Assembly: GCF_035046485.1 (NCBI RefSeq)
Contig: NC_085136.1
Coordinates: 219,856,853 to 219,920,852 of the forward strand
Length of the DNA stretch: 64,000 bases
Reading direction: 5' to 3'
DNA from: Aedes albopictus
Lineage: Eukaryota; Arthropoda; Insecta; Diptera; Culicidae
Made by a program: the position numbers and the translations under genes. Under the pieces are notes generated by a model that had not been told where the DNA came from, searched no databases, and was given only the letters and a program-made list of their open reading frames with translations. Every line of letters begins with the position of its first letter. The stretch's first letter is position 1. Positions 19,746 to 30,150 of this stretch are shown here, piece after piece.

Positions 19746-21569
19746 TCACAATTTAGAAAGAGTATTTTTAGCAAGCTCTCTGAGCTCCCGCCGCAATATC
19801 TTCCCCGTAGAAGTTTTCGGAACGGCATCGATGAAACGAACTCCTCCGTGCAACTGCTTCTGCTGTGACACCTGCTCGGCAACAAATTGAACTATCTCTG
19901 CACCTGTTACTTCTTGGTCATCCTCTTTAACGACAAATGCCGTAGCCAGCTCACCAACCCTTTCGTCTGGAATTCCAATCACTGCGGCGTCTTTCACTTT
20001 AGGATGTTTGAGAAGGATTGCTTCAAGTTCTGCCGGAGGCACCTGGAAGCCTTTATATTTGATGAGTTCTTTTATGCGATCGACTATGAAGAAATCTTCG
20101 TCTTCGTCATAATAACCGATGTCCCCGGTGTGCAACCAGCCATCTTTATCGATGGCATGTTCCTTCCCTACGTAGCCTTTCATGATAAGGGAGCCTTTGA
20201 AGCACAGCTCTCCGCGTTGGTTTGGTCCCAAGATCTTTCCCGTCTCGGGATCAATCACTTTAACCCACTGCCCCAGTCGAACTTTCCCAACACAACCGGC
20301 TTTGTTTTCGAAACCAGTCTGCATCAGCACTCCAAGCGTAGTTTCACTCATTCCGTAGCCTTGACGGATAAAAGCGATTCCCAACCGCTCGCGGACCTGA
20401 TCTTCGATTTCCTTGCTCAACGGGGCGGCACCACAGATCAGCGTCATCAGTGAAGACAGGTCATAGTTGTCGATTATGGGGTGCTTCGCTAGAAACACCA
20501 TCAGTGGCGGAACCACCGTCATGAGGTTCACCTTGTACTTCTGAATACTGTTGAGGAACAAGTGTACGTCAAACTTTGGCATTAGAACGCAGCGGCAATT
20601 GTTGGTGACCATGTTGATGAGGCCGACTCCGGCTACCACATGATATAGCGGAGTAGCTGCTAGGGCAACCAATTGATCTGGTAGTTCTAATATTTTGCTT
20701 GCCTCTTTAGAATGAGCCACGGTGGTCATAATATTTATATGAGTTAGCTGGACGCCTTTCGGTAGGCCAGTAGTTCCAGAGGATAGGACAATCAACGCTA
20801 CATGAGATTGAACATCTACCGCCTCAGGCGTGTAATTACTAGCGGGAGAAGTAGGATCGATTAATTTCGAGAATCTCATTACTTCCGTATAAGCGGACAC
20901 CTTGGGGTGATCTCCAAACAACACAACCTTTACGTTGAGCTGCATCTTCCGAATCACGCCGACAATTTTTTCTAGTACGTTAGGCGAGACGAAAATTATC
21001 TTGGGCTGCGATAAATTGATTGCATGCTGAAGTTCACCTGAAATAATCAAACGCAATCGATTGGTGTGGAGCAAAAACAACCGACACATAGCTTTAGATA
21101 TGGGTGGTTTATCGCGTGCGCGATAATAGACGAAAAAGTCAGTCGGATGAAAAAACGCTGACTAACCTACCTTCCACATAGGCCGGGTTCAAGAGTGCAA
21201 GTGGTGCAGCAACGAATATGGATCCGAACATGGCAAAGCAGTACTCCAAGCAATTCTCGCTAACGATAGCCACATTATCGGACTTGGTGAGCCCTAGTTT
21301 GGCTAAACCGGATGCCACTCGTGCCGATTGCTCCAAGATTTGCCGGTACGTAAGCTGAACTTCACTCTCGGGGTCAATCTGTAAAGTACGATATTTTTAT
21401 CTGATTCACTGATTGTTTACTTAGCAGCGATACTAACCAATCCGACGTTGTCCGGATGCTCCCTCAATTCTTTAACAATCATAGCTCCAAGTGATCCATC
21501 TTGCAGATGTTCCACCGGATCAGGTCCACCGTATAAAATGAACCTTTCGTCGTCGCGCGATGACGTCAT
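19746..21569 (-). CDS. 4CL/luciferase-like acyl-CoA synthetase, peroxisomal (3 exons, 543 aa)
   Basis: Spliced from exon 1 21569-21438 (ATG at 21569-21567; 44 codons), exon 2 21378-21171 and exon 3 21037-19746. The introns are 59 and 133 nt, both GT-AG and frame-preserving, giving 543 residues, the usual length of the family. It is an AMP-forming enzyme that adenylates a carboxylic acid and transfers it to CoA. Motifs: LSSGTTGLPKGV (198-209, nucleotide-binding loop), GYGMSET (340-346), GELCFKG (about 389-395), WLHTGD (414-419), VDRIKELIKYKG (432-443, hinge) and PKTSTGKILRREL with catalytic Lys526. The C-terminal SKL is a canonical peroxisomal signal (PTS1). Insect members are often annotated luciferin 4-monooxygenase-like or 4-coumarate-CoA ligase-like; substrate cannot be read from sequence, and a fatty or aromatic acid is likely. 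The only intact host gene in the window. The start is the first ATG after the 5' leader and fits the family N-terminus. Confidence 0.92.
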
Positions 21570-21690
21570 GGTTGTAAATGCTAACGGATTTCGCGGTTTC
21601 GCTTGACTGATTAGCTGCTTCCCACCTTCTAAATTATCGGTGTTACTGCTACTGCTGCTGCTGTTGCTACTAGATGCTTGCTCACTGGAA

Positions 21691-21741
21691 CACTGATGCC
21701 GAACGACTGGCAGAGCACTTTATGAATCGATAGAATCGATC
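21691..21741 (-). promoter_or_regulatory. Possible promoter of the acyl-CoA synthetase gene
   Basis: On the minus strand an arthropod initiator-like TCAGTG (21696-21691) lies ~122 nt upstream of the ATG. Just beyond it are two ATCGAT words (about 21724-21741) resembling half of the DREF site TATCGATA. The leader between contains a short CAG/CTG run (21646-21670). No TATA box seen. Weak, position-based evidence. Confidence 0.3.
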
Positions 21742-22373
21742 GCCTCAGCCGCCGCCCGGTGCGCGAATAAGAAGACTACTTTTTGTTGGTAAACAGACAT
21801 AACCACACATAAGGAGCCATTGAACCGATAGGTATAGGTGCGCGGTAAGCACGTGGCCGGTCGGCTCGGTGTGCGAATGCGAAGCCAACCTGGCGTAGCA
21901 TATCTCTATGGTACTGATAAACATTCGTGTGTGGCGTCATTGATGGCGATGGTGGTCGCGCGGAGTAGCTACTCGCGAGAGGCTCGCTCGTCTTCTAGTT
22001 CGTGTGTGAGTTACCGGACGCTATTTATTCATAACTCGAACACTTCAGGCAGGTGATTCGATGGGCAGTTAATTGATGGATATTTTATGATGCTGGCACT
22101 GCAGGGCAACCAAAAAAGTTGAAGCTGTTAGCTGGTTTGACATTGGCGTCTGGGCTTCAACGCAGGATGTATCAGCTTCATTTCGTTCTGACGCGCGTGC
22201 TTACAAGTGATCTTCAAAAATGGGTTCTAAATAATTACTCACCTGTTGTTCACACTGGGAGTCAACATGTATACTTGTTTGCGTGTGTAGCTGTAATTAA
22301 AAGATGATTGTTACGAAAGCGAGATCGTTATTGACATTCACAGTTATTATTATTGAACGTATTCACACGTATA
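21742..22373. other. Unassigned sequence upstream of the acyl-CoA synthetase gene
   Basis: No gene recognised; short open frames (21838-22056, 22119-22307) show no domains. May hold regulatory DNA of the minus-strand gene. Confidence 0.35.
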
Positions 22374-22839
22374 CCGTCTTACCCCGCTGGTTGGACACGC
22401 TTTAATACGACACTTTTTAATTCGTACCCCGCTTATTCGACAAATGTCGAATTAAAAAGTGTTCAAATGTCACAGCGATGTACACTGTAAATGCAAAACA
22501 GTTTGATATTGCGCTTATACTCCCACCAGCAGCAGCTCCTCTTGCAGCCGCTAATTCCGGAAGTTCTGAGTTGGTGCTATTCGACACCCAAACCGCCTGG
22601 CGACCAACCGGAATGAACTGGGGATGGCAACAATCGTAGAAAGAACGAGCTTGTCATCCGCATCGCCGCAATATCTGTTGAAATTATGTTTCATAACAAA
22701 CCCGGAAATCAAAACAAAAACAAAAATAGAGTTGCCAAATGTCAATGAGCATGGTGATGTAGGGTGACCAGTTTGTCGAACTAAAAGTTTACCCCGGTTA
22801 TTCGACAACAGTCGGTGTCGTATTAGCGGGGTAATACGG
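22374..22839. mobile_element. TA-target MITE with CCGTNTTACCCCGCT ends
   Basis: CCGTCTTACCCCGCT at the left and, inverted, CCGTATTACCCCGCT at the right are flanked by TA (22372-22373, 22840-22841). Subterminal TTATTCGACAA words appear near both ends. 466 bp, non-coding apart from an unremarkable minus-strand frame (22551-22808). Confidence 0.7.
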
Positions 22840-22841
22840 TA

Positions 22842-23078
22842 GTATACAACTAAGTAAAAACATCACTATGTAGTATAGTACCTACTAGTGTCTTTGTTGC
22901 TTGAATTTCGGTTGCAAAAAATTTCGATGCAAATTAGATCGTATAAAATGTAACCAAGCTTTTAAGTTTCGGTACCGTAAAACGGGATATCATTGATCCT
23001 TGTTTATAACAACATTCTAGCAATCAGCTTCTGAATTGGTGTTTTACTATCTCATATAATTAAGTACTCATATTAATA
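22842..23078. other. Unassigned AT-rich sequence
   Basis: Nothing recognised. Confidence 0.35.
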
Positions 23079-23101
23079 GGCATGAAAAATTAAATTCATA
23101 A

Positions 23102-23986
23102 GCATAGCATAGCATAGCATAGCCGACCGTACACATCCTGGGGTGGCTGTCAATAGAGACGTTTAATGCGCCAGAAAAGTTGCCTGGGACTTGACAAATT
23201 TTGCATCGAACTATCTCTTTGTTTGACACCTGGCCAGGTCCTTACGATCAGCGGGGATGGGGAGGAAATGTTGATTAGATATCTACTCAGAATATGTCCG
23301 AGAACTTGGGACACTTCATAGATATCTGGAGTTGGATGTGGATGGGGTTTAATGGGATGCTTTCCTTGGCGAAAAATCGAATGACAAATTGATATAAATT
23401 AGTTTATTCATTTACCTGGTTAACGCTGAAAAAGTAAACATTAGTAAAAAGTAGATATGATTATTTAATTAATAGTTGATTACGGTTCGATTGAATAATT
23501 GAATTCAACCGAATACTTTTGAAAAATAGTTGATTATTGTGGGAAGTCGCTCCGCAGCTTCCGAGTGAGAGTTCCACAGCATATCACACGATCGTCAGCC
23601 ACGTACTTGGGTTCCGGTGTCCAGCCAAAGAAAAGGCGCCATGCGACCAGAACTGAATCCTACTGATAGTGCCTGCGATCACTTAATACCATGGTGCCTC
23701 ACATTAGCCGCCCCAAAACTGAGAACGACCGCGATCCGACAATCGATATGGACACACGCGAAACAACGACGATTGCCGCAATGCAATCGGATTCACCACG
23801 TCTAACACCCTCCGAAACATTCTATTTCCATTTAATCTATAATCCGGGTGGCGTAGGGCCAGTCGGACCATCAGCCAAATCGCGAAAATTGGCTCATACA
23901 TTTCACACGAAAAATTATCTGTCAAACGTAAAAAACCACACGCACTCACGGTCACTGTTTACTTCGATCTCGTCATCCAACACACC
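23102..23986 (-). mobile_element. Retroposon, copy 2, with 23-24-bp target-site duplication
   Basis: Near-perfect direct repeats starting GGCATGAAAAAT flank it (23079-23101 and 23987-24010, one extra T in the second). On the minus strand the 3' end is the same GCTAT-type repeat tail as in copy 1 (3236-3952), and the 3' ~320 bp match that copy closely. The remaining 5' ~540 bp are different from copy 1 and carry an open frame (23955-23704) with no known domain. Confidence 0.65.
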
Positions 23987-24010
23987 GGCATGAAAAATTT
24001 AAATTCATAA

Positions 24011-24335
24011 ACGCATAAAAATAGCTCATTGAGATGCATTCGTAACCATTCATTCATTCGATTCCTCCTCGTTGAGCTTCATCCTGAACACTTTAGCTAT
24101 CAAATCTGGTCGATCGCACGCTGCTTCAAAGCATGTCACATTATGTTCTCATTTTCATCCCAGGTTGAAGCCTTCCTCGTATGTTCCGCGGGGAACCTTC
24201 AAAGTAAGGCCTTCCTTGAGAATGGAATTCTGTCCAGCCGCCATTAGTCGGACCAGGATCGCCATATGGTGTCCCTAGTTCACTTCTAAACGTCGTCTGC
24301 TGGAATTTTTGGTGTGAGGAGGGAGCTGTTTCAGC
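24011..24335. other. Unassigned sequence with a short minus-strand open frame
   Basis: 24338-24141 is open on the minus strand (MAETAPSSHQKFQQ...) with a PGPTNGGWTEFHSQGRPYFE stretch. It looks coding-like in composition but matches nothing I know. Confidence 0.25.
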
Positions 24336-24633
24336 CATTACTTACATACTTTCAGTCCTGGGCACCCACGGTGGTGCAGAGGGTCGAATTTTCCATCCTG
24401 GGCGATTGTCAGCCATCGCCTTGACCAGGTCAAATTTCTGTCGACTTGCTTGATTTCATTTTTGAGGCTGCGCCGCCATGAGCCTCTGGGTCTACCTCTG
24501 CTGCGATGTCCTGCTTCCAATCTAACGCTTGCTTACAGATTTCTTTTCCGCCCCTGCGTAGAGTGTGGCCGACCCACGTTGGAGATCCAATTGTGAGGCC
24601 ACCATGCACGAATTATATACCGCAGGCGGTTCT
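24336..24633 (-). pseudogene. 3' part of an RTE-type LINE
   Basis: On the minus strand the sequence reads YIIRAWWPHNWIS (about 24622-24580), WVGHTLRRGGKEICKQALDW (about 24578-24520) and, after a frameshift, SRGRPRGSWRRSLKNEIKQ (about 24505-24450) with a NLTW segment. This is the conserved C-terminal tail of RTE elements. A GTATGTAAGTAA-like 3' end at about 24350-24340 fits their short tandem tails. The upstream half of apparently the same copy is at 30151-30742, across the 24634-30150 insertion. Confidence 0.75.
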
Positions 24634-25069
24634 ACCCCATTACCCCGAACGCCACAACCCCGAAAGCCATTACCCCGAACGCCACTACCCCGAATGGGCC
24701 ACTACCCCGAAAGCATATTTTTAGATGGGTTATTCTGATGATGGGTATTGTATATTTTTACTAATTTAATAACATTACTGACAGCTTTAATACCAGAAGA
24801 TATCATTGTAAAGAATAACCTTAAAACAAAATAATGGAATAATACGTATTAGAGATGATCTTGTATGAGATAGAGCTGTCAGCAAGGGTCCTTCAAATAC
24901 TGGCTATCGATATTGGCTCATTAGGCCGAAAAGACATTTGGTCAAAGTATCACTAATAAGTCTAATGATCATTAGGTGAGATAAAATAATACAAATTGCA
25001 AAATAGGCCCGGAAAGAACATTTTTGTAATTGCGTTGCGAATTCCCCTACTTTTCACTCGCGGAAACAA

Positions 25070-25165
25070 TGTTAAAACGGCCTACTTTTCTTCACTGAAG
25101 CAAAGGTGCCGAAAAGTAGTACTTTTCGGCACTCTTTAGAGTGCTGAAAAGTAGTACTTTTCTGC
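25070..25165. repeat. Interleaved palindromic AAAAGTAGTACTTTT repeats
   Basis: AAAAGTAGTACTTTTCGGCA at about 25113 and AAAAGTAGTACTTTTCTGCA at about 25146 are each self-complementary around AGTACT, with further CTACTTTTC words upstream. Function unknown. Confidence 0.45.
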
Positions 25166-25514
25166 ACTTTTGCCAGCACACACTTTTTGTTAAGTATCGC
25201 TACTTACGTAAATACAGTTGCTGCTTCTACATGCACTGAGCAGTTCGAATCCGAATCAGGACGATTCAGATTCTGATTTGAACTGCCAATCAGGCGTAGA
25301 AACAGAAACTGAACCTACTTTTGCTTTTGCTTATGATGCGGCATGACGACGACGGGAGCTTGAAAACTTGCGACAGTTAGCCTACCATAGCCTACCTGAT
25401 CAAAGAAAATACTATATGCACTACGTCCTGTCGCGCATGGAGGCTCGCACGTGGTTGCTGCTGATACACGTTTGTGTGGCTAGAGAGATTATACTGTACG
25501 GGTATTTTTGCAAT

Positions 25515-25655
25515 TACAAAAAACTTTGTATGCAACGCGTTGCAAAACTCGATTTTTTCAGCACTCGTCGTATTTATCCAACTTGGCAAGCCTCGTTGGA
25601 TAAACGTACAACTCGTGCTGAAAAAATCATCATTTTGCAACTTGTTGCATAAATA
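25515..25655. mobile_element. Short fold-back element
   Basis: GTTGCAAAACTCGATTTTTT, CAGCACTCGT and TTTATCCAACTTGG are mirrored by CGTTGGATAAA, ACTCGTGCTG and AAAAAATCATCATTTTGCAAC, with arms meeting near 25590. The whole stretch can fold on itself. Confidence 0.55.
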
Positions 25656-25854
25656 ACTATTTATAGTTAGAAAAAGAAAAAATCTTTTAATGAGGAATAG
25701 ACGATTTGGTGATAAAACTCTATAACAGTGTAACTTAAAAAAAAAAACATTCCTTAAATGTGAAAAAATGTGATTGATACACGGAAACAAATCCGATCCT
25801 GTTTTTATGATTCACAAATCATGAAACATAAAGGTTTGTCATTTTATGAAATCA

Positions 25855-26010
25855 TGATCACGAATCATAATTCCATAAACTGAGCAGCTAATATCATGAT
25901 TCGTTGCAATCATTTTTCTGAGCTCGAACTCATGATGATTATCCGAGCAACCAATATCATGATTCGTTACAGCCATTTTTATGAGCTTGAACTCATGAAA
26001 ATTATCAAGC
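25855..26010. repeat. Two tandem ~64-bp units
   Basis: GAGC(A/G)..TAATATCATGATTCGTT and TGAGCT.GAACTCATGA blocks occur twice, offset by ~64 bp. The units are rich in ATCATGAT palindromes, like the 84-bp repeats at 26728-27230. Confidence 0.55.
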
Positions 26011-26149
26011 GTTACGCGCACTCCGCACTCCTTATAAAACGTTGTCATTCAGTGTGTGGCATCGCTGGTGAATGGTGAAAAAATGTAATTATTTTAATGG
26101 GAATACAGTTTTCAGTGATTATTGTATTATTAGTTTTTGTGTTCTTAGC

Positions 26150-26620
26150 GATCTAATGTGTTCCTAGTGAAAACATTCTGCCAAAGAAACTGGTAAGTAA
26201 AAAATGTGCCGAAAATGTTTTCTTATGTTTTTTCTTCACTCATTCTTAAAGTCGATTGCACGCCATCGTTCTCGTTTCAGCTCCGTCCAATTCCGTTCCA
26301 GCTTCGTTTGTTCGAGTTCCGCCGCCGTCAAATGACACCAGCCCCATCTCGACTACATGTTTCCGTTCTTGTCGGCTGCATAAAACGGCGCAGGCACCGT
26401 CCCGACAGTATCCGCTGCGGTTGTCAATCCTCACCCGGATCCGTCCAATCCCGTTACGGCTTCATTCCTGTTCCAACACCAGCACCGTCCCGACCGCATC
26501 CTTCTGTTCTTTTTTCGGCATCATCAAACGACGCAGGCACCGTTTTGACAGTGTCCGATTCTCCGTAGTAATTGTGTCACAACTAAATCACTTCCAACAT
26601 GGCTGCTAATTTGACAGGAA
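26150..26620. other. GC-richer proline/serine-coding-like island, unassigned
   Basis: A locally GC-rich block between AT-rich repeats, open in two plus frames (26206-26568, 26256-26609), with repeated CCGTCC(C/A)A words. The predicted products are low-complexity with no domain, so I do not call a gene. Confidence 0.25.
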
Positions 26621-26727
26621 TCTAGTTTTGCATCAAGTATTGTAAAGAAAGTATGCACGGTAACACCACTCACTCATGTTTGAGCTGAAGTGAAACAACA
26701 CAATAAAATAGTAAATTGCAGTTCCAA

Positions 26728-27230
26728 CGATTTAGCTTCATGATCGTAGAAAATTCCCCAGACTCATAAGTGATGCGCACCCGAAACCGTGATTGGAAAT
26801 CACAATAACATGATTTAGTTTCATGGTCCTATGAAATCCACCAGACTTATAAGCGATGAGCACCCGAAACCATGATTCGAAATCTCAAAGATATGATTTA
26901 ACTTCATGGTCCTAGAAAATCCACCAGACTCATAAGCGATGCGCATCCGAAACCATGATTCGAAACCTCAATACCATGATTTAGCTTCATGGTCCTAGCG
27001 ATGCGCACCCGGAACCATGATTCGAAATCTCAATAACATGATTTAGCTTCATGGTCCTATGAAATCCACCAGACTCATAAGCGATGCGCATCCGAAACCA
27101 TGATTCGAAATCTCAATAACATGATTTAGATTCATGGCCCTATGAAATCCACCAGACTCATAAGCGATGCGCTCCCAAAACCGTGATTCGAAATCTCAAA
27201 GATATGATTTAACTTTATGATTTTAGAAAA
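26728..27230. repeat. ~84-bp tandem repeat, about seven units
   Basis: GATTTAGCTTCATGGTCCTA recurs with variants at about 26728, 26812, 26897, 26981, 27041, 27123 and 27206. Each is followed by ATCCACCAGACTCATAAGCG and ACC(A/G)TGATT(C/G)GAAA. One unit is shortened to ~60 bp. Confidence 0.75.
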
Positions 27231-27413
27231 AAGTAACGCATTGGTAGCGTTACGAGACAATGGATCATACTATCATGATTACAAATCATGGTGTATTTTT
27301 ATAAAACGAAAATGCACTAGGCTCATGAAATCATGAGTCGTTTTTATGATTTTTGGGAGCAGAATTTTACCCGTGTAGGTTGGCCGCCAAAAAGGTCTGC
27401 AAGGATATACATA

Positions 27414-28715
27414 GAAAGAACAGCATATAAATTAAAGAAGGGCAAATCTCCTATGGGACCTACAGACTACGTAGACCGAATTTTGGTCACCTCGGTCCTC
27501 TCCCCCTCCTCATCGTAGAATTTTAAAAGACAATTACACTGTCTTCGGTCAGAGGCCGCACAGACTATACATTACTAACATTAGACAATGACAACACGTA
27601 TAACACTCAGTGGCTCAGCGGAGTATTTTCTGTTTTGACGAAAAGTTTTCCTCGACCGGAGTGGGAATCGAACCCACACTCCGAGGCATGCGAGATACCT
27701 AAACGACTAACGCCGCTAACCGCTCGTCCACGAAGTCCACGATTTGTTCATACAAAAATTTGTAGTATAGTATATTTGTATAGAGCTTAGAATTTGGATA
27801 GACCCTCTCCTACTTACATAGTTTATGCACGGCCTCTATACATAAATCTGCAAAGGGCCGACATGGCTACCAAACAACTCTGTAACAATATAAGTCGAAA
27901 GAACAGCCCAACTTTAAAAGAAGGAAAAACACCAGATGGAATTAATAGAGATATGTCGCCAATCAACCCGGTAACGACGTAACTAGAAAGAACAGCCTAT
28001 AAATTGAAGAAGGGCAAATCTCATATACAGTAAGCAGCTTTCACTCCCAGTAAACTATATAAGTGTAGCTAGAAGAACAGCCTTTCGTGAAAAGAAAAGC
28101 TACAGTTTAGTTGCCAGAAAAAAAATAGTTAATTTGGTCCAACGATGCTGGATATACCTTGCTAAGTGAACTGAACTGAATATCTGAAATCCAGTCCAAT
28201 ACTACAATCTAGAAAAAAATATTCAGAAAACAATTTTAGGGCTTGATGCTGTGGAAACTGATCATCAAAATAAAAAGAAAATCAAAAGAAATCTAATTGC
28301 CATTTTGGCCGCAAGTCAATTCTGAAAAATTTAACTTGAAAGAACAGCCTATAATTCAAAGAAGAACAAATCCGCTATGGAGTTAGTTATTCATCTGCAA
28401 ATATACTACGTAACACTCAAACTCGAAAGAACAGCTTCTGATGAAAAGAAGGAAACATTTCTATAAAGAAATTAACAGTTTGGCTACCAAACAACTCTGC
28501 AATAGTACACGGTTGGAAACTGCAAACTCAAAAGAACAGCCTATTTTTTAAAAAAGGCAAATATTTGAAGAAGCATAGTTTGATAACCAGCACAATCGTT
28601 TGCCACCAGTTTACAATCGTGCTTGAGGCCAACCAACTTTTAAAAGAAGGGAAAATGTCAGTTTGAAATACTTGTAGTTTTTATAGCCATAGCTATAAGT
28701 TCAAAAGAGCAGCTA
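27414..28715. repeat. Irregularly spaced GAAAGAACAGCCT...AAGAAGGGCAAAT motif, about nine copies
   Basis: A ~40-bp degenerate motif (core GAAAGAACAGCCTATAAATT then AAGAAGGGCAAAT) occurs at about 27415, 27897, 27985, 28070, 28340, 28424, 28515, 28625 and 28693, all in one orientation. Intervals of 70-480 bp hold unrelated AT-rich sequence. Confidence 0.55.
27520..27738 (-). mobile_element. tRNA-derived SINE-like element
   Basis: On the minus strand a tRNA-like head carries an A-box-like TGGACGAGCGGTTAGCGG (about 27731-27714) and a perfect B box GGTTCGATTCC (about 27675-27665), with the GTGGGTTCGATTCCCAC T-arm. About 140 bp of non-tRNA body follow. The acceptor ends do not pair as in a functional tRNA. 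This fits a tRNA-related SINE; the exact 3' end and target duplication were not found. Confidence 0.6.
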
Positions 28716-28719
28716 GTTA

Positions 28720-30070
28720 AAAATATGGAAAATTTGTCTTTACTTGTCTTCTTAATTTAATTGCGTTTGCTGCTTTCGTTTCCACGAACCTTACTTTTGC
28801 ATGAAGCACAACATACGGAAACCTAAGGGAAACGGAACCTATCTTAAACAATGTGCTCCCATTGTCATGCTATCTAAAACGAAGTAAATATGAGCTATTT
28901 GATTTGTGTTTTATTTTTATATTTTTTTACTCGTTACAAAAAGAAATCGGAAAAAATCGGTACCTAAATCGTCTGTTTAAGAATAGAATTAACATAGGGG
29001 CATAAGGACTGTAAATTAACTATATATGTTCAGAACATCCTAAAAAATAATTTATTCAAGTTATAAATAATTTTAGTTTTGGAGGTACTATATAAATCCT
29101 CAGAAAAAGGAATGGCACTTTTGCTTTTGTAAAAATAATTATTTTACATGGTCATCAATCTCAAAGTTTAAACGCATGATCTTGAAATTTTGGACACCTC
29201 TTAAAAATTTGAAATTGCGGAAAAAATGGATTTTTTTTTTATTTTTTTAAATATTTTAGCGCAAATATATTCTTTCCCAGATTGCTAATAATATAGGTTA
29301 ACAATTTTTTTCAAGAAAAAATTCGACTCCATTTTAGCGCAATTCTTAAAAATGAAAAAAGGTCATTTTTCAGGGACCCTATTTTTTGATGCTCATTCAA
29401 AGCACGATTACGCAAATAAAAAATACATCAAATTGATGATTCTTTTTTTTTTTAATTGGAAATGTTTTAAAACTTAACGACGAGGTAGCTTTAGTAGAGA
29501 ACGGAGTTGTATAACCTTTGCAGATATTTAAAACAGACTGTCAAAGTTCGCCAAAAAATTAGTGTTTTTTTAGGATAGGTCATTTTTCAAATGTTGAGGG
29601 TTTTTCGATCATAAATATTTTTTTTTTTAAGTTTGTGTTCGGTGATATGTTATGTGTACATAACTGCTAACAATAATTAATATTTTTTGGGTTTTTCGCC
29701 GTACAAGTTTTATTCGCTACAGGTTATTGAAACGCTGAAAAATCTTAAAAAAACAACAATTTGTCCAAAACTTTAATTTGTGAGATGTATTCATTCTACA
29801 ATATTTTCAATAATGCTAAACATTTTTCAAATTTTTTCAGGCTGCTCTAAACTTGACTGTATTGTGAAGATTTGATAGAAGAACCGAAATGATAAGACCA
29901 AACATGATTCGAGATAGAGCATCCTGAATGTTTATAGTTAATTTCCGATACACTCTTTAGGATGGAGAAGAGTATTCATACCTACACTATTCACTGATTA
30001 CCCTTTTCTAACTTATAACTACCTTCATCAACTTCTAATCGGTCACCACTTTCTTGGTGATCTCCTGAAC
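28720..30070. other. AT-rich interior of the 5.5-kb element, no gene
   Basis: Strongly AT-rich with many T and A runs; no open frame or structure that I recognise. Confidence 0.4.
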
Positions 30071-30150
30071 GATTCGGGGTAATGACCCATTCGGGGTAAT
30101 GGCATTCGGGGTAGTGGCGTTCGGAGTAATGGCGTTCGGGGTAATGGGGT

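Larger units (their letters stand above)
24634..30150. mobile_element. 5.5-kb element with repeat-built inverted termini inserted in the RTE LINE
   Basis: The left end (24634-24713) begins ACCCCATTACCCCGAACGCC and repeats a ~16-20-bp word (CCATTACCCCGAACG and variants) five times. The right end (30075-30150) is the inverted equivalent, also five words, including the shared irregular ATGGG(C/T)CA step. Outside, the left flank continues an RTE C-terminus and the right flank the RTE part just before it, on the same strand and with both flanks keeping a CAGGC-containing overlap (imperfect target duplication of about 9-15 bp). The interior is AT-rich, contains repeats and a SINE, and has no transposase I can recognise, so it is probably non-autonomous. 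Confidence 0.55.

Noticed and set aside
19887..20453. 188-codon open frame on the plus strand
   Set aside because: Antisense shadow of the acyl-CoA synthetase exon 3, which carries all the conserved motifs.
27655..27738. Functional tRNA gene on the minus strand
   Set aside because: A and B boxes are present but the acceptor ends do not pair and a non-tRNA body follows; better explained as a tRNA-derived SINE.
27414..28715. Spaced-motif cluster as a CRISPR array
   Set aside because: Motif copies are degenerate and spacing is irregular (70-480 bp).
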